Shown here piece after piece: positions 1 through 5,690 of a DNA stretch of 5,699 bases; within the stretch, counting starts at the first letter, position 1, and every line of letters begins with the position of its first letter. Source of the DNA: an uncultured Capnocytophaga sp. (GTDB lineage Bacteria > Bacteroidota > Bacteroidia > Flavobacteriales > Flavobacteriaceae); the NCBI GenBank assembly GCA_915070235.1, contig CAJZFM010000149.1, positions 1-5,699 of the forward strand, in the 5' to 3' direction. The position numbers were made by a program, and so were the translations under genes. The notes beneath the pieces are model-generated. The model was given only the letters and a program-made list of their open reading frames with translations. It was not told where the DNA came from and made no database searches.

Positions 1-107
1 ATTACTAATTTTCGGGAACTTTTACTTTATTATAGGAAAAAGTTTAAACAGCTTCATAGTTATCCTTTATTAACACTACTAATACTTTTGTAATTTTACA
101 ATCATTT

Positions 108-563
108 CTAGTAGCATTTTATAATTTCATTTTTTACAATTTCTCTATTATTCTCTACATAGTCCAATAGTCCGTCAGGGAAAGGACATCTTTGCTCAAA
201 AACATCAAATTGAATTTTTAGACAACGATATAAAGGTATTTTTCCTATATCTTGTAAATATAAGAATGCAATATCTCCTTTCCTCAATAGTTTCTCCTTT
301 GAGCATATCCTTATGCCTAAATTCGTAGTATCTGAGATGCTTTTTTTAAGAAATATTAAATTCTTACTATTTTCTTTTATCTTTTGATAAAAATCATCTT
401 TCTCGAATCTATTATTATATACTTCCCATTTTAAAATAATATCCTCAGAAAATATTATTTCTATTACTTTATCTTTAATGGGTATTTTTCTATCGCTTTT
501 AGGAGTATCAGCCTCACAAAAAGGTAATAAAAAAGTCATTAGTAAAAAAAATATTTTATTCAT
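108..563 (-). CDS. Putative exported 151-aa protein, function unknown
   Basis: I do not recognise a family. The N-terminus has a short positive start (MNK) and a hydrophobic stretch at about residues 4-15 that ends at Cys16. This looks like a signal peptide or a degenerate lipoprotein signal; the residues before Cys16 (LPF) do not fit a classical lipobox, so lipidation is uncertain. The rest is a soluble, Lys/Ile/Glu-rich domain with four more cysteines, one of them next to the C-terminus (KCY). The region is strongly AT-rich compared with murG and the envelope genes further on, which fits accessory or transferred DNA. The ATG shares the four bases ATGA with the stop codon of a truncated upstream frame (560-652), so translation was probably coupled to that gene. 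The small size, the coupling and the AT-richness would fit an immunity or accessory protein for the lost upstream gene, but this is inference only. The upstream gene is destroyed, so expression today is doubtful unless driven from within or across the IS. Confidence 0.65.
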   Translation of the reverse strand: MNKIFFLLMTFLLPFCEADTPKSDRKIPIKDKVIEIIFSEDIILKWEVYNNRFEKDDFYQKIKENSKNLIFLKKSISDTTNLGIRICSKEKLLRKGDIAFLYLQDIGKIPLYRCLKIQFDVFEQRCPFPDGLLDYVENNREIVKNEIIKCY

Positions 564-652
564 ACTCTAAAATGTTGTGGTATTTGATTTGCTACATCTC
601 TACTTAATATAATTCTTTCTCCGTGGGTGGCTCCATTTCTATAAAAATTAAA
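560..652 (-). pseudogene. C-terminal remnant of an unknown gene, truncated by the IS1 element
   Basis: Reading on the minus strand from the IS end, one frame stays open for 30 codons and ends in TGA at 562-560. It contains a protein-like stretch including GERIILSRDVANQIP and ends in QHFRV. The TGA overlaps the ATG of the downstream 151-aa gene as ATGA, a classic sign of two genes in one operon. The other frames here carry early stops. Going upstream, the frame enters the IS inverted repeat and hits a stop within four codons, so the rest of the gene is missing at this site. Gene family and function are unknown. A secreted toxin or effector tail followed by its immunity gene is one possibility, from the arrangement alone. 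A chance open stretch of 30 codons in AT-rich DNA is possible but less likely, because of the exact stop/start overlap. Confidence 0.5.
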
Positions 653-680
653 GGTGGTACTTCAAAAAGTATGATACAAC
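653..680 (+). repeat. Left terminal inverted repeat of the IS1-family element
   Basis: This 28-base end pairs with the reverse complement of 1431-1458. Over the first 23 positions 20 are identical, including an uninterrupted 15-base core TTCAAAAAGTATGAT. The mismatches fall at positions 3, 7 and 8 and again after position 23. It is the end distal to the transposase start. Confidence 0.85.
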
Positions 681-681
681 T

Positions 682-1389
682 TTAGATGTACCCATAATTG
701 ATATAAAAGAAAGCTAAAGCAAAGGCCTTTAGATGATTTATTAGTTTCTTAGAAAAACAACAAGTCTTGCGAAAAGCTCGTTTTATTCTATGTCTCAATT
801 TACAGTTATTCCCCTCTATCCCAACAGTATATGCTTTTCCTATTAGATGATTATCCTCTTTAAAAGTAGTTTTAAAGCTTTTTCAATCATCAGTTGCTAT
901 ACTATCATAAGTGATATTCAGTTCTTTAAGTTGCTTCCTTAGCTTTTTAGCTGTTCTTAAATCTCTTTTACCCCAAACATAAGTTATAATTTCCTGTGTT
1001 TCTCTGTCATAAGCATATATAAGCCACTGTTTGTTCTCTTTTTTCTGAACATAAGTCCAAAATTCATCAACTTCAATATGATCATAATGCTTCTTTTTAG
1101 GTGTTATAGAATAACTAGATTTAGCTAAAACAGTAAGCACTTTTCCTATGCTAACTTCCTCTATTTTAGAAATATCTCTAATTCCTACACCTCTAACAAG
1201 CATAAGGGTTATTTTACGATTAATGTTTGAATGACAACCTTTATAGGTAAGATTATGGTCTTCAATGAATTGACGACCACATCCTTCATTCTTGCAAAGA
1301 TAATTTTGTTTTCCATTTGGTTTTTTGCCATTTTTCACTACCTTTGCACTCTGGCAATTGGGGCAATATAGTTCTATTCTTATTTTCAC
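682..1389 (-). pseudogene. IS1-family transposase with an internal TGA (nonsense at codon 169)
   Basis: The 235-codon frame encodes a DDE transposase of IS1 type, which would cut and join the element's ends. An N-terminal zinc-binding motif is visible (Cys9, Cys12, Cys32, Cys37), followed by a likely helix-turn-helix at about residues 55-90. The catalytic domain has Asp108 in VDEFW, Asp167 in the motif TDD, and Glu192 in IEGNN. The C-terminal basic block RKTCCFSK is diagnostic for the family. Codon 169 is TGA where IS1 relatives have Trp (TDGW/TDDW); the frame then continues without further stops to TAA at 682-684. A single TGG-to-TGA change thus removes Glu192 and the C-terminal 67 codons. 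The start is GTG at 1389-1387, eight codons before the first zinc-finger Cys; no ATG is suitably placed. Unlike IS1 of Escherichia coli, the frame is continuous and needs no programmed frameshift. Confidence 0.88.
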
Positions 1390-1393
1390 ACAA

Positions 1394-1424
1394 CAAAAAT
1401 ATAACTTTTTGCTCTAATTGTCAA
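1394..1424 (-). promoter_or_regulatory. Likely transposase promoter inside the IS (Bacteroidota type)
   Basis: On the minus strand a TTG (1424-1422) is followed after 20 nt by TATTTTTG (1401-1394), matching the Bacteroidota -33/-7 consensus TTG...TAnnTTTG. The expected transcription start, near 1390, falls almost exactly at the GTG start codon of the transposase, so the message would be leaderless or nearly so. Confidence 0.55.
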
Positions 1425-1430
1425 TTTTTT

Positions 1431-1458
1431 ACTTCATCATACTTTTTGAATCACCTCC
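1431..1458 (-). repeat. Right terminal inverted repeat of the IS1-family element
   Basis: This is the transposase-proximal end. Read on the minus strand it starts GGAGGTGA and then shares the 15-base core TTCAAAAAGTATGAT with the left end at 653-680. It lies directly upstream of the transposase promoter. Confidence 0.85.
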
Positions 1459-1500
1459 CTTTTTTCATGTTAGTTACTTAGGTTCTATGATAAATCCCTG

Positions 1501-1530
1501 CAAAGGTAAGAACTATTTTTCTATTTTCCA
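1501..1530 (-). promoter_or_regulatory. Possible promoter of the gene destroyed by the IS
   Basis: The minus strand carries TACCTTTG at 1508-1501, identical to the -7 box of the tRNA-Phe promoter in this window; ten bases (TGCAAAGGTA on the plus strand) are shared. The -33 region is poor: TGG at 1530-1528 instead of TTG. It overlaps the murG stop codon and points away from murG. An ATG-AAA-AAA start lies about 30 nt downstream at 1468, the usual spacing for a gene start in these bacteria, but that reading frame runs into the IS after a few codons. Confidence 0.4.
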
Positions 1531-2594
1531 CCTATAATCTCAACTATATCTTGGGTGGCGTGCGGACGGGCGAGCTTTCGGAAGTTCTCGGAAAGTTCTT
1601 TTCGCTTGTTCTCATCGGAGAGGAGGGCGGTGAAAAGAGGGGTAAAATGAGTGGTGATATCCGCTTCCTTAAGTAAGAGCGCTGCGTTCTGGTCGGCTAT
1701 GGCTTGGGCATTCTTGGTTTGGTGGTCTTCGGCGACATTGGGGGAGGGGACGAAGATGACAGGCTTGCCCACAACCGATAGTTCGCTGACGGAGCTGGCG
1801 CCAGCACGGGAGATAATCACATCGGCGATGGAAAAGGCTGCTTTCATGTTCTCCACAAAGGGGAGGATACGTACCCTATCGCTTTCTAAGTGCTTGTACT
1901 CAGGGAAGTAGTAAGCACCACACTGCCAGAGGACTTGTACCTTTTTCTCCTTGAAGAGCGGTAGGTGCTGCTTGACCAATTCGTTAATCTTTCTTGCACC
2001 TAAACTCCCTCCGATGATAAGCAGTGTAAAGGCTTGAGAGTCAAGGGAAAAGACCTTGTAAGCCTCAGGGTCTTTATTAGTTATTCTCATTAAGTCCTCA
2101 CGGATAGGGTTGCCTGTAAGAAAGAGTGGGGTGGAAGGGAAATAACGCTCCATGTGCTCATAGGCTACAAAGATGCCTTTGGCGCCTTTGGCTACCCACT
2201 TATTGGTAACACCTGCGTAAGAATTTTGTTCCTGAATAAAGTAAGGGATTCCCAATAGCTGTGCGGCCTTGAGTGTAGGGGCGGAGGCATAGCCACCGGT
2301 GCCAATGACCACATCGGGCTGGAAGCGCTTGATAACCTTGTAAGCCTTATAGAGGCTATAAATGACTCTGAAGGGGAAGGCAAGGGAGGCGAGGCTCAGC
2401 TTGCGCTGGAGGCCACGGATAGGTAGCCCTACAATGGGGAAGCCCGCCTTGGGGACGCGCTGCATCTCCATTTTGCCTTCGGCACCGACAAAGAGAAATT
2501 CAGCAGAAGGGAAACGCTTTTTGAGTTCGCCTGCAATAGCCAAAGCAGGGAAGATGTGGCCGCCTGTGCCACCACCAGAGAGGATAATACGCAT
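1521..2594 (-). CDS. murG: MurG, undecaprenyl-PP-MurNAc-pentapeptide GlcNAc transferase
   Basis: MurG transfers GlcNAc from UDP-GlcNAc to lipid I on the inner face of the cytoplasmic membrane, giving lipid II for peptidoglycan synthesis. The 357-aa length is typical. Seen in order: the N-terminal loop GGGTGGH (7-13), GTGGYASAP (98-106), QEQNSYAGVTNK (121-132), TGNPIR (160-165), the second glycine loop GGSLGARKIN (195-204), SRAGASSVSEL (262-272), and PSPNVAEDHQTKNA (283-296), the last three lying in the UDP-GlcNAc-binding C-terminal half. All expected motifs are present and no frame break is seen. The ATG at 2594 fits, because the first motif starts at residue 7. The gene is more GC-rich than its surroundings. 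The usual neighbours (ftsW before, murC-ftsQ-ftsA-ftsZ after) are absent here. Upstream lie a hairpin and tRNA-Phe on the same strand; I find no TAnnTTTG promoter in the 94 nt between tRNA and murG. Downstream is the IS. Confidence 0.97.
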   Translation of the reverse strand: MRIILSGGGTGGHIFPALAIAGELKKRFPSAEFLFVGAEGKMEMQRVPKAGFPIVGLPIRGLQRKLSLASLAFPFRVIYSLYKAYKVIKRFQPDVVIGTGGYASAPTLKAAQLLGIPYFIQEQNSYAGVTNKWVAKGAKGIFVAYEHMERYFPSTPLFLTGNPIREDLMRITNKDPEAYKVFSLDSQAFTLLIIGGSLGARKINELVKQHLPLFKEKKVQVLWQCGAYYFPEYKHLESDRVRILPFVENMKAAFSIADVIISRAGASSVSELSVVGKPVIFVPSPNVAEDHQTKNAQAIADQNAALLLKEADITTHFTPLFTALLSDENKRKELSENFRKLARPHATQDIVEIIGGK

Positions 2595-2596
2595 AA

Positions 2597-2617
2597 TTAA
2601 TGACTAATGATTAATGA
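2597..2617. repeat. Three tandem 7-bp repeats just before the murG start
   Basis: On the plus strand the units are TTAATGA, CTAATGA and TTAATGA, ending two bases from the murG ATG. They take the place where a ribosome-binding site would lie, so murG has no recognisable Shine-Dalgarno. A change in copy number would alter the leader next to the start codon. Confidence 0.7.
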
Positions 2618-2628
2618 TAGATAAATAA

Positions 2629-2664
2629 AAAACTACTTTTTCAAAGGGGAGAAAAAGTAGTTTT
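2629..2664 (-). terminator. Hairpin between tRNA-Phe and murG, terminator or attenuator
   Basis: A perfect 14-bp inverted repeat (AAAACTACTTTTTC at 2629-2642 and its complement at 2651-2664) encloses an 8-nt loop. On the minus strand the stem ends in a run of six Ts followed by ATTTATC, as expected of an intrinsic terminator acting 25 nt after the tRNA 3' end. The stem is AT-rich, so termination may be partial. On the plus strand it is followed by GAG, A6 and T7 (2668-2680), so some action in that direction cannot be excluded, although no plus-strand gene ends here. Confidence 0.7.
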
Positions 2665-2688
2665 GAGAAAAAATTTTTTTAATGGTAG

Positions 2689-2761
2689 TGGTGCCTCCAG
2701 GAATCGAACCAGGGACACAAGGATTTTCAGTCCTTTGCTCTACCAACTGAGCTAAGGCACC
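2689..2761 (-). tRNA. tRNA-Phe (anticodon GAA)
   Basis: The 73 nt fold into a complete cloverleaf: acceptor GGTGCCT/AGGCACC (7 bp, fully paired), D arm GCTC/GAGC with loop AGTTGGTA, anticodon stem AAGGA/TCCTT with loop CTGAAAA (anticodon GAA at 2728-2726), a 5-nt variable loop, and T arm CCTGG/CCAGG with loop TTCGATT. The discriminator base is A, as expected for Phe. The CCA end is not encoded (CTA follows), so it must be added after transcription. The gene has its own promoter upstream and a hairpin downstream, followed by murG on the same strand. Confidence 0.97.
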
Positions 2762-2782
2762 ATTGGTTGATTAATTCGGGTG

Positions 2783-2812
2783 CAAAGGTACAACTTTTTT
2801 TCTAATCTGCAA
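2783..2812 (-). promoter_or_regulatory. tRNA-Phe promoter (Bacteroidota consensus)
   Basis: On the minus strand TTG (2812-2810) is followed after 19 nt by TACCTTTG (2790-2783), a full match to TTG...TAnnTTTG. Transcription would start near 2777-2780, leaving a short 5' leader to be trimmed before the tRNA at 2761. It is the only convincing minus-strand promoter seen upstream of murG. Confidence 0.75.
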
Positions 2813-2933
2813 TAGTTTGCTGGGAAATTTTTGAAAAAAAACACCTTCTTTTTTTATGTTATTGTTTTTCAAGAAATTAAAGGTGAAAATTTTTTACTAA
2901 ACAAAATTTTAACGAGGAGAGTTTATTTTTTTC

Positions 2934-2964
2934 TTGTATAAGAGCTAAAAAAGTTAGATATTTG
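2934..2964 (+). promoter_or_regulatory. Likely promoter of the outer-membrane protein gene
   Basis: TTG at 2934-2936 is followed after 20 nt by GATATTTG at 2957-2964, one mismatch from TAnnTTTG. The predicted start near 2970 would give a leader of under 20 nt before the ATG at 2988. It is divergent from the tRNA promoter. The AT-rich 110 nt between the two promoters contains long A and T runs but no other feature that I can support. Confidence 0.5.
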
Positions 2965-2987
2965 CAAGCTGTAACAGTAATGAACAT

Positions 2988-4235
2988 ATGAGGTTACCTA
3001 TAGTCTTAGCTTTGTTTTTAGTCACTTTTGCTTATGGTCAGAAGGGGACTAATTCGCCATTTTCCTATTATGGATTGGGAGAGAAGCGTTTTGAAGGGAA
3101 TACAGAAAATGCCCTAATGGGAGGGATGAATGCTTACGTGGATTCTACGCGGGTGGATGTACGTAATCCTGCTTCATTGGCCAAGCTCACCCGTACAACC
3201 TTTTCGCTGGCGACCTCCTATGATATAAGGAAGATGGAGACTCCAGCAAATAGTTATCAAGAACGTACTTTTCTGTTGGATTACTTGAATCTTTCTTTTC
3301 CTGTATATAAGAACTTAGGAGTATCGGTAGGGTTGCGTCCTTATACTTCGGTAGGTTATAGGCTGATGAGCCATGAGAGTATCAGTGGTAGGGAGCAATA
3401 TTACTCCTACGAAGGAAGTGGTGGAGTGAATCAGGCCTATTTGGCAACTGGATATGAGGTGTTCAAAGGACTTAGACTTGGTGTTCTGGGAAGTTTTAAC
3501 TTTGGGAAAACCCAGTGGCAAAACCTATATAGTTCTCCATCGTTCTTATACATCTTAAGAGAAGATAGTCAATCACTATACCGAGGAGTTAGCTATGCCT
3601 TAGGTGTGCAGTATGAGCGGGAATTGGACAAGAACCTATCGCTGAGTGTAGGGCTGAGCTATGTACCTGAAGCGCGCTTGCGTTCGACTAATAACTTGAT
3701 ACTCTATTCGCTTAGACCTGCCAGTGGGAATTTCCTTATTAAGGATAGCCGCAATATCACAGACCCGAACTTAGTAAAGACCAATCTTACACTTCCTTCC
3801 TCTTTGGATTTTTCAGCAGGGGTGGGCAATAATGATCAATGGTTTGCGGGAGCGAGTTTTGGCTATTCCAATATGAGTGCGTTCTCCAATCCGTTTGTAA
3901 CCTCTTCCTTTGTTGGATATGAGAATGCATATCGTTTTTCGGTAGGAGGATTTTATTTACCACATAATACAGCTTATACAAAATACTGGAAACGAGTTAC
4001 TTACCGAGCAGGTTTGTATTATGAACATACAGGTATCATAGTAAAAGAGAAGCCCATCAATGATTTTGGCATAACTTTTGGAGTAAGCCTACCTGTACAA
4101 GGACTCTCCAATGCAACTATAGGGGCTGCTTGGGGAAGAAAGGGAGATGGCAGCGTACTGAAAGAAAACTACTTGACCCTAAAAGTAGCCTTGACACTGA
4201 ACGATAAGTGGTTCCAGAGAACTAAATACCATTAA
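2988..4235 (+). CDS. Beta-barrel outer-membrane protein, FadL/OmpP1-like
   Basis: The 415-aa protein begins with a signal peptide (hydrophobic residues 3-16, likely cleavage after Gly18 in AYGQ), so it is exported. Early in the mature part is NSPFSYYGLG (22-31), then an NPASL motif (60-64) of the kind found near the start of FadL/OmpP1-type barrels. The rest alternates polar and aromatic residues with many Gly turns, as expected for transmembrane beta strands. The C-terminus (VALTLNDKWF, about 400-409, then a short basic tail) resembles the closing strand of Bacteroidota barrel proteins. It may be a channel for hydrophobic compounds or have a structural role; the substrate is unknown. The ATG at 2988 fits the signal peptide directly. 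A secreted TPR protein follows 135 nt downstream on the same strand and is probably co-transcribed. Assignment as a barrel is firm; the FadL relationship is moderate. Confidence 0.8.
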   Translation: MRLPIVLALFLVTFAYGQKGTNSPFSYYGLGEKRFEGNTENALMGGMNAYVDSTRVDVRNPASLAKLTRTTFSLATSYDIRKMETPANSYQERTFLLDYLNLSFPVYKNLGVSVGLRPYTSVGYRLMSHESISGREQYYSYEGSGGVNQAYLATGYEVFKGLRLGVLGSFNFGKTQWQNLYSSPSFLYILREDSQSLYRGVSYALGVQYERELDKNLSLSVGLSYVPEARLRSTNNLILYSLRPASGNFLIKDSRNITDPNLVKTNLTLPSSLDFSAGVGNNDQWFAGASFGYSNMSAFSNPFVTSSFVGYENAYRFSVGGFYLPHNTAYTKYWKRVTYRAGLYYEHTGIIVKEKPINDFGITFGVSLPVQGLSNATIGAAWGRKGDGSVLKENYLTLKVALTLNDKWFQRTKYH

Positions 4236-4236
4236 G

Positions 4237-4313
4237 AAGTGAAGAGTGAAAAGTGAAGAGTGAAGAGTGAAAAGTGAAAAGTGAAAAGTGAAAAGTGAAA
4301 AGTGAAAAGTGAA
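4237..4313. repeat. Eleven tandem heptamers, unit RAGTGAA
   Basis: Eleven exact 7-bp units follow directly on the stop codon of the barrel gene. Units 1, 3 and 6-11 are AAGTGAA; units 2, 4 and 5 are GAGTGAA. The uniform block at the 3' side suggests recent slippage expansion from that end. The array lies in the untranslated gap before the TPR gene. Confidence 0.95.
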
Positions 4314-4323
4314 AAACGGACGC

Positions 4324-4344
4324 CCTAACACCTAATACCTAAAT
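4324..4344. repeat. Three tandem heptamers, unit CCTAAYA
   Basis: The units are CCTAACA, CCTAATA and CCTAAAT, the last one diverged. It is a second, unrelated sequence with the same 7-bp period, placed 11 nt after the large array and 26 nt before the TPR gene. Confidence 0.65.
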
Positions 4345-4370
4345 AAGAAATTAACCCTTAAAAATAAAAA

Positions 4371-5690
4371 ATGAAAAAGAAATTCTTATTACCAGTGCTT
4401 TTTGTAGCGGGTACTTTGAGTACATTTGCACAAAAAGAAGAGTGCCAGCTTAAGGCCTCTGTATATGTAGAAGCAGCAAAGCTTAAGAACTATAATGATG
4501 CTTATGAGCCATGGAAGTATGTATATGAACATTGTCCTGAGCTCTACCAATCTACTTTCCAATATGGAGAGCGTATCCTCTGGGATAAGATTGCCAAAGG
4601 GACAGACAAGCAGAAGTATGTGAAGGACTTACAGGAGCTTTATGACAAGTATTTCCAGTATTTCCCGCAGAAATTCTCACAGGCGGATAAGAATATGCGT
4701 CAAGCATTCCTTATGGCACAAGAAAACACAGGTACTAAGGAACAACTCTTTGCGCTCTTGGACGATACCTATAAGCTCAACAAAGAGGCTTTCAATGACG
4801 ATACCCTTATCTATCAGTATTTTGCTTCAGCCTTGGATCTCTACAAGGGAGGAAAGAAGCAAGTACAAGATGTATTTGATGTCTATGACAATGTATCAGA
4901 AATCATAGAGCATGAGAATGACAAACTATCATTGCGTATCAACGAGCTATTGCCTAAGGAAGAGGCCAACACCCTTGATGACAAAGAAAAAGCACAGCTA
5001 CAGGTAGCCCGTACTCGTGTGGGGAATCTAAAGAATATCACCGAGAGTGTGGATGCTGCATTGGGACAATTGGCTGATTGTGCGAACCTTATTCCGCTTT
5101 ATCAAAAGACCTATGAAGCGAACAAAGACAATGCTGAGTGGCTTCGTAGAGCAGCGGCTAAGATGTCCGACAAGGAATGTACCTCTGACCCACTTTTTGC
5201 CAAGCTCGTAGAACGTCTTTACCAGCTCTCACCTTCGGCATCTTCCGCACTATACTTAGGAATCATGAAGGAAAAGCAGAAGAATACTACAGAGGCAGTG
5301 AAATACTTTAACCAAGCGGTGGAATTGGAAAAAGACAACTTAAAGAAATCCCTATATTTGGTAAAAATAGCCAGCAAATACTCAGGTAGTACAGCCGTAA
5401 ATTATGCTCAAAAGGCTCTTTCTTACAATCCTTCCAATGCGACAGCCTATCAGATTATAGCACAAGCTTATGCAGGAGCTGCGAATGAGTGTGGTTCTAC
5501 AGCCTTTGAGAAGCGTGCCGTATATTGGCTTGCTGCCTCCACTGCCAGAAAAGGAGGTTTGGACAAGTTGGCTGCACGTTATGAGGCACTTGCGCCATCA
5601 AGAGCAGATATATTTAACTCAGGATTGGCAGGAAAGACCATTACCTTCAAGTGCTGGGTAGGCCAATCGGTTAAGGTACCCCAATTGTAA
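4371..5690 (+). CDS. Secreted tetratricopeptide-repeat protein
   Basis: The 439-aa protein has a signal peptide (MKKK, hydrophobic core 5-18, likely cleavage after Ala20 in FAQ), so it is periplasmic or attached to the outer membrane. The body is helical throughout. TPR-like units are clearest at about 291-324, 325-354 and 355-392, with typical spaced Ala/Tyr/Gly positions and Asn-Pro at a repeat junction (353-354). The middle (about 160-235) is charged and may form long helices. The protein ends in a short non-helical tail with KCWVGQSVKVP (427-437), a terminus I recall from similar Bacteroidota proteins. TPR units bind other proteins; a role with the upstream barrel protein in the envelope is inference. 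The start ATG follows an A-rich tract (AAAAATAAAAA), usual for these bacteria. No promoter is seen in the 135-nt gap, so it probably shares the barrel gene's transcript. Translation ends at TAA, with TGA and TAA following at once. Confidence 0.8.
   Translation: MKKKFLLPVLFVAGTLSTFAQKEECQLKASVYVEAAKLKNYNDAYEPWKYVYEHCPELYQSTFQYGERILWDKIAKGTDKQKYVKDLQELYDKYFQYFPQKFSQADKNMRQAFLMAQENTGTKEQLFALLDDTYKLNKEAFNDDTLIYQYFASALDLYKGGKKQVQDVFDVYDNVSEIIEHENDKLSLRINELLPKEEANTLDDKEKAQLQVARTRVGNLKNITESVDAALGQLADCANLIPLYQKTYEANKDNAEWLRRAAAKMSDKECTSDPLFAKLVERLYQLSPSASSALYLGIMKEKQKNTTEAVKYFNQAVELEKDNLKKSLYLVKIASKYSGSTAVNYAQKALSYNPSNATAYQIIAQAYAGAANECGSTAFEKRAVYWLAASTARKGGLDKLAARYEALAPSRADIFNSGLAGKTITFKCWVGQSVKVPQL

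Larger units (their letters stand above)
653..1458 (-). mobile_element. IS1-family insertion sequence, complete but inactive
   Basis: The element is 806 bp long, within the usual range for the IS1 family, and has imperfect terminal inverted repeats at 653-680 and 1431-1458. The transposase gene runs inward from the right-hand end and carries an internal stop, so this copy cannot make its own intact transposase. The ends begin GGTGGTAC and GGAGGTGA; the first resembles the GGTG terminus common in IS1 relatives. IS1 elements normally generate 8-9 bp target duplications. The flanks (AAAATTAAA on the left, CTTTTTTCA on the right) do not match, so one end has probably been altered by an adjacent deletion or recombination. 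The boundaries rest on the repeat alignment and could shift by one or two bases. Confidence 0.85.

Noticed and set aside
22..57. Minus-strand 11-codon frame (starts MKLFKLF) with a GGA-containing leader, downstream of the 151-aa gene
   Set aside because: It resembles the first codons of a signal peptide but stops at once with TAA. No continuation can be seen before the window edge, so it is not supported as a gene.
88..101. Small inverted repeat TTGTA/TACAA after the 151-aa gene as a terminator
   Set aside because: The stem has only 5 AT-rich base pairs and no T-run follows it on the minus strand.
1651..2607. Open frames on the strand opposite murG (1651-1911 and 2362-2607, plus strand) and in another minus-strand frame (2192-2383)
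   Set aside because: They lie inside a complete murG with all motifs and have no family features; they are shadows of the GC-richer coding sequence.
2833..2886. Complementary hexamers CACCTT and AAGGTG in the gap before the barrel gene
   Set aside because: Six base pairs separated by a long AT-rich loop are expected by chance and lie upstream of the predicted transcription start.
4237..4344. CRISPR-like array
   Set aside because: The units are contiguous 7-bp repeats with no spacers, and there are no cas genes, so this is a simple tandem repeat.
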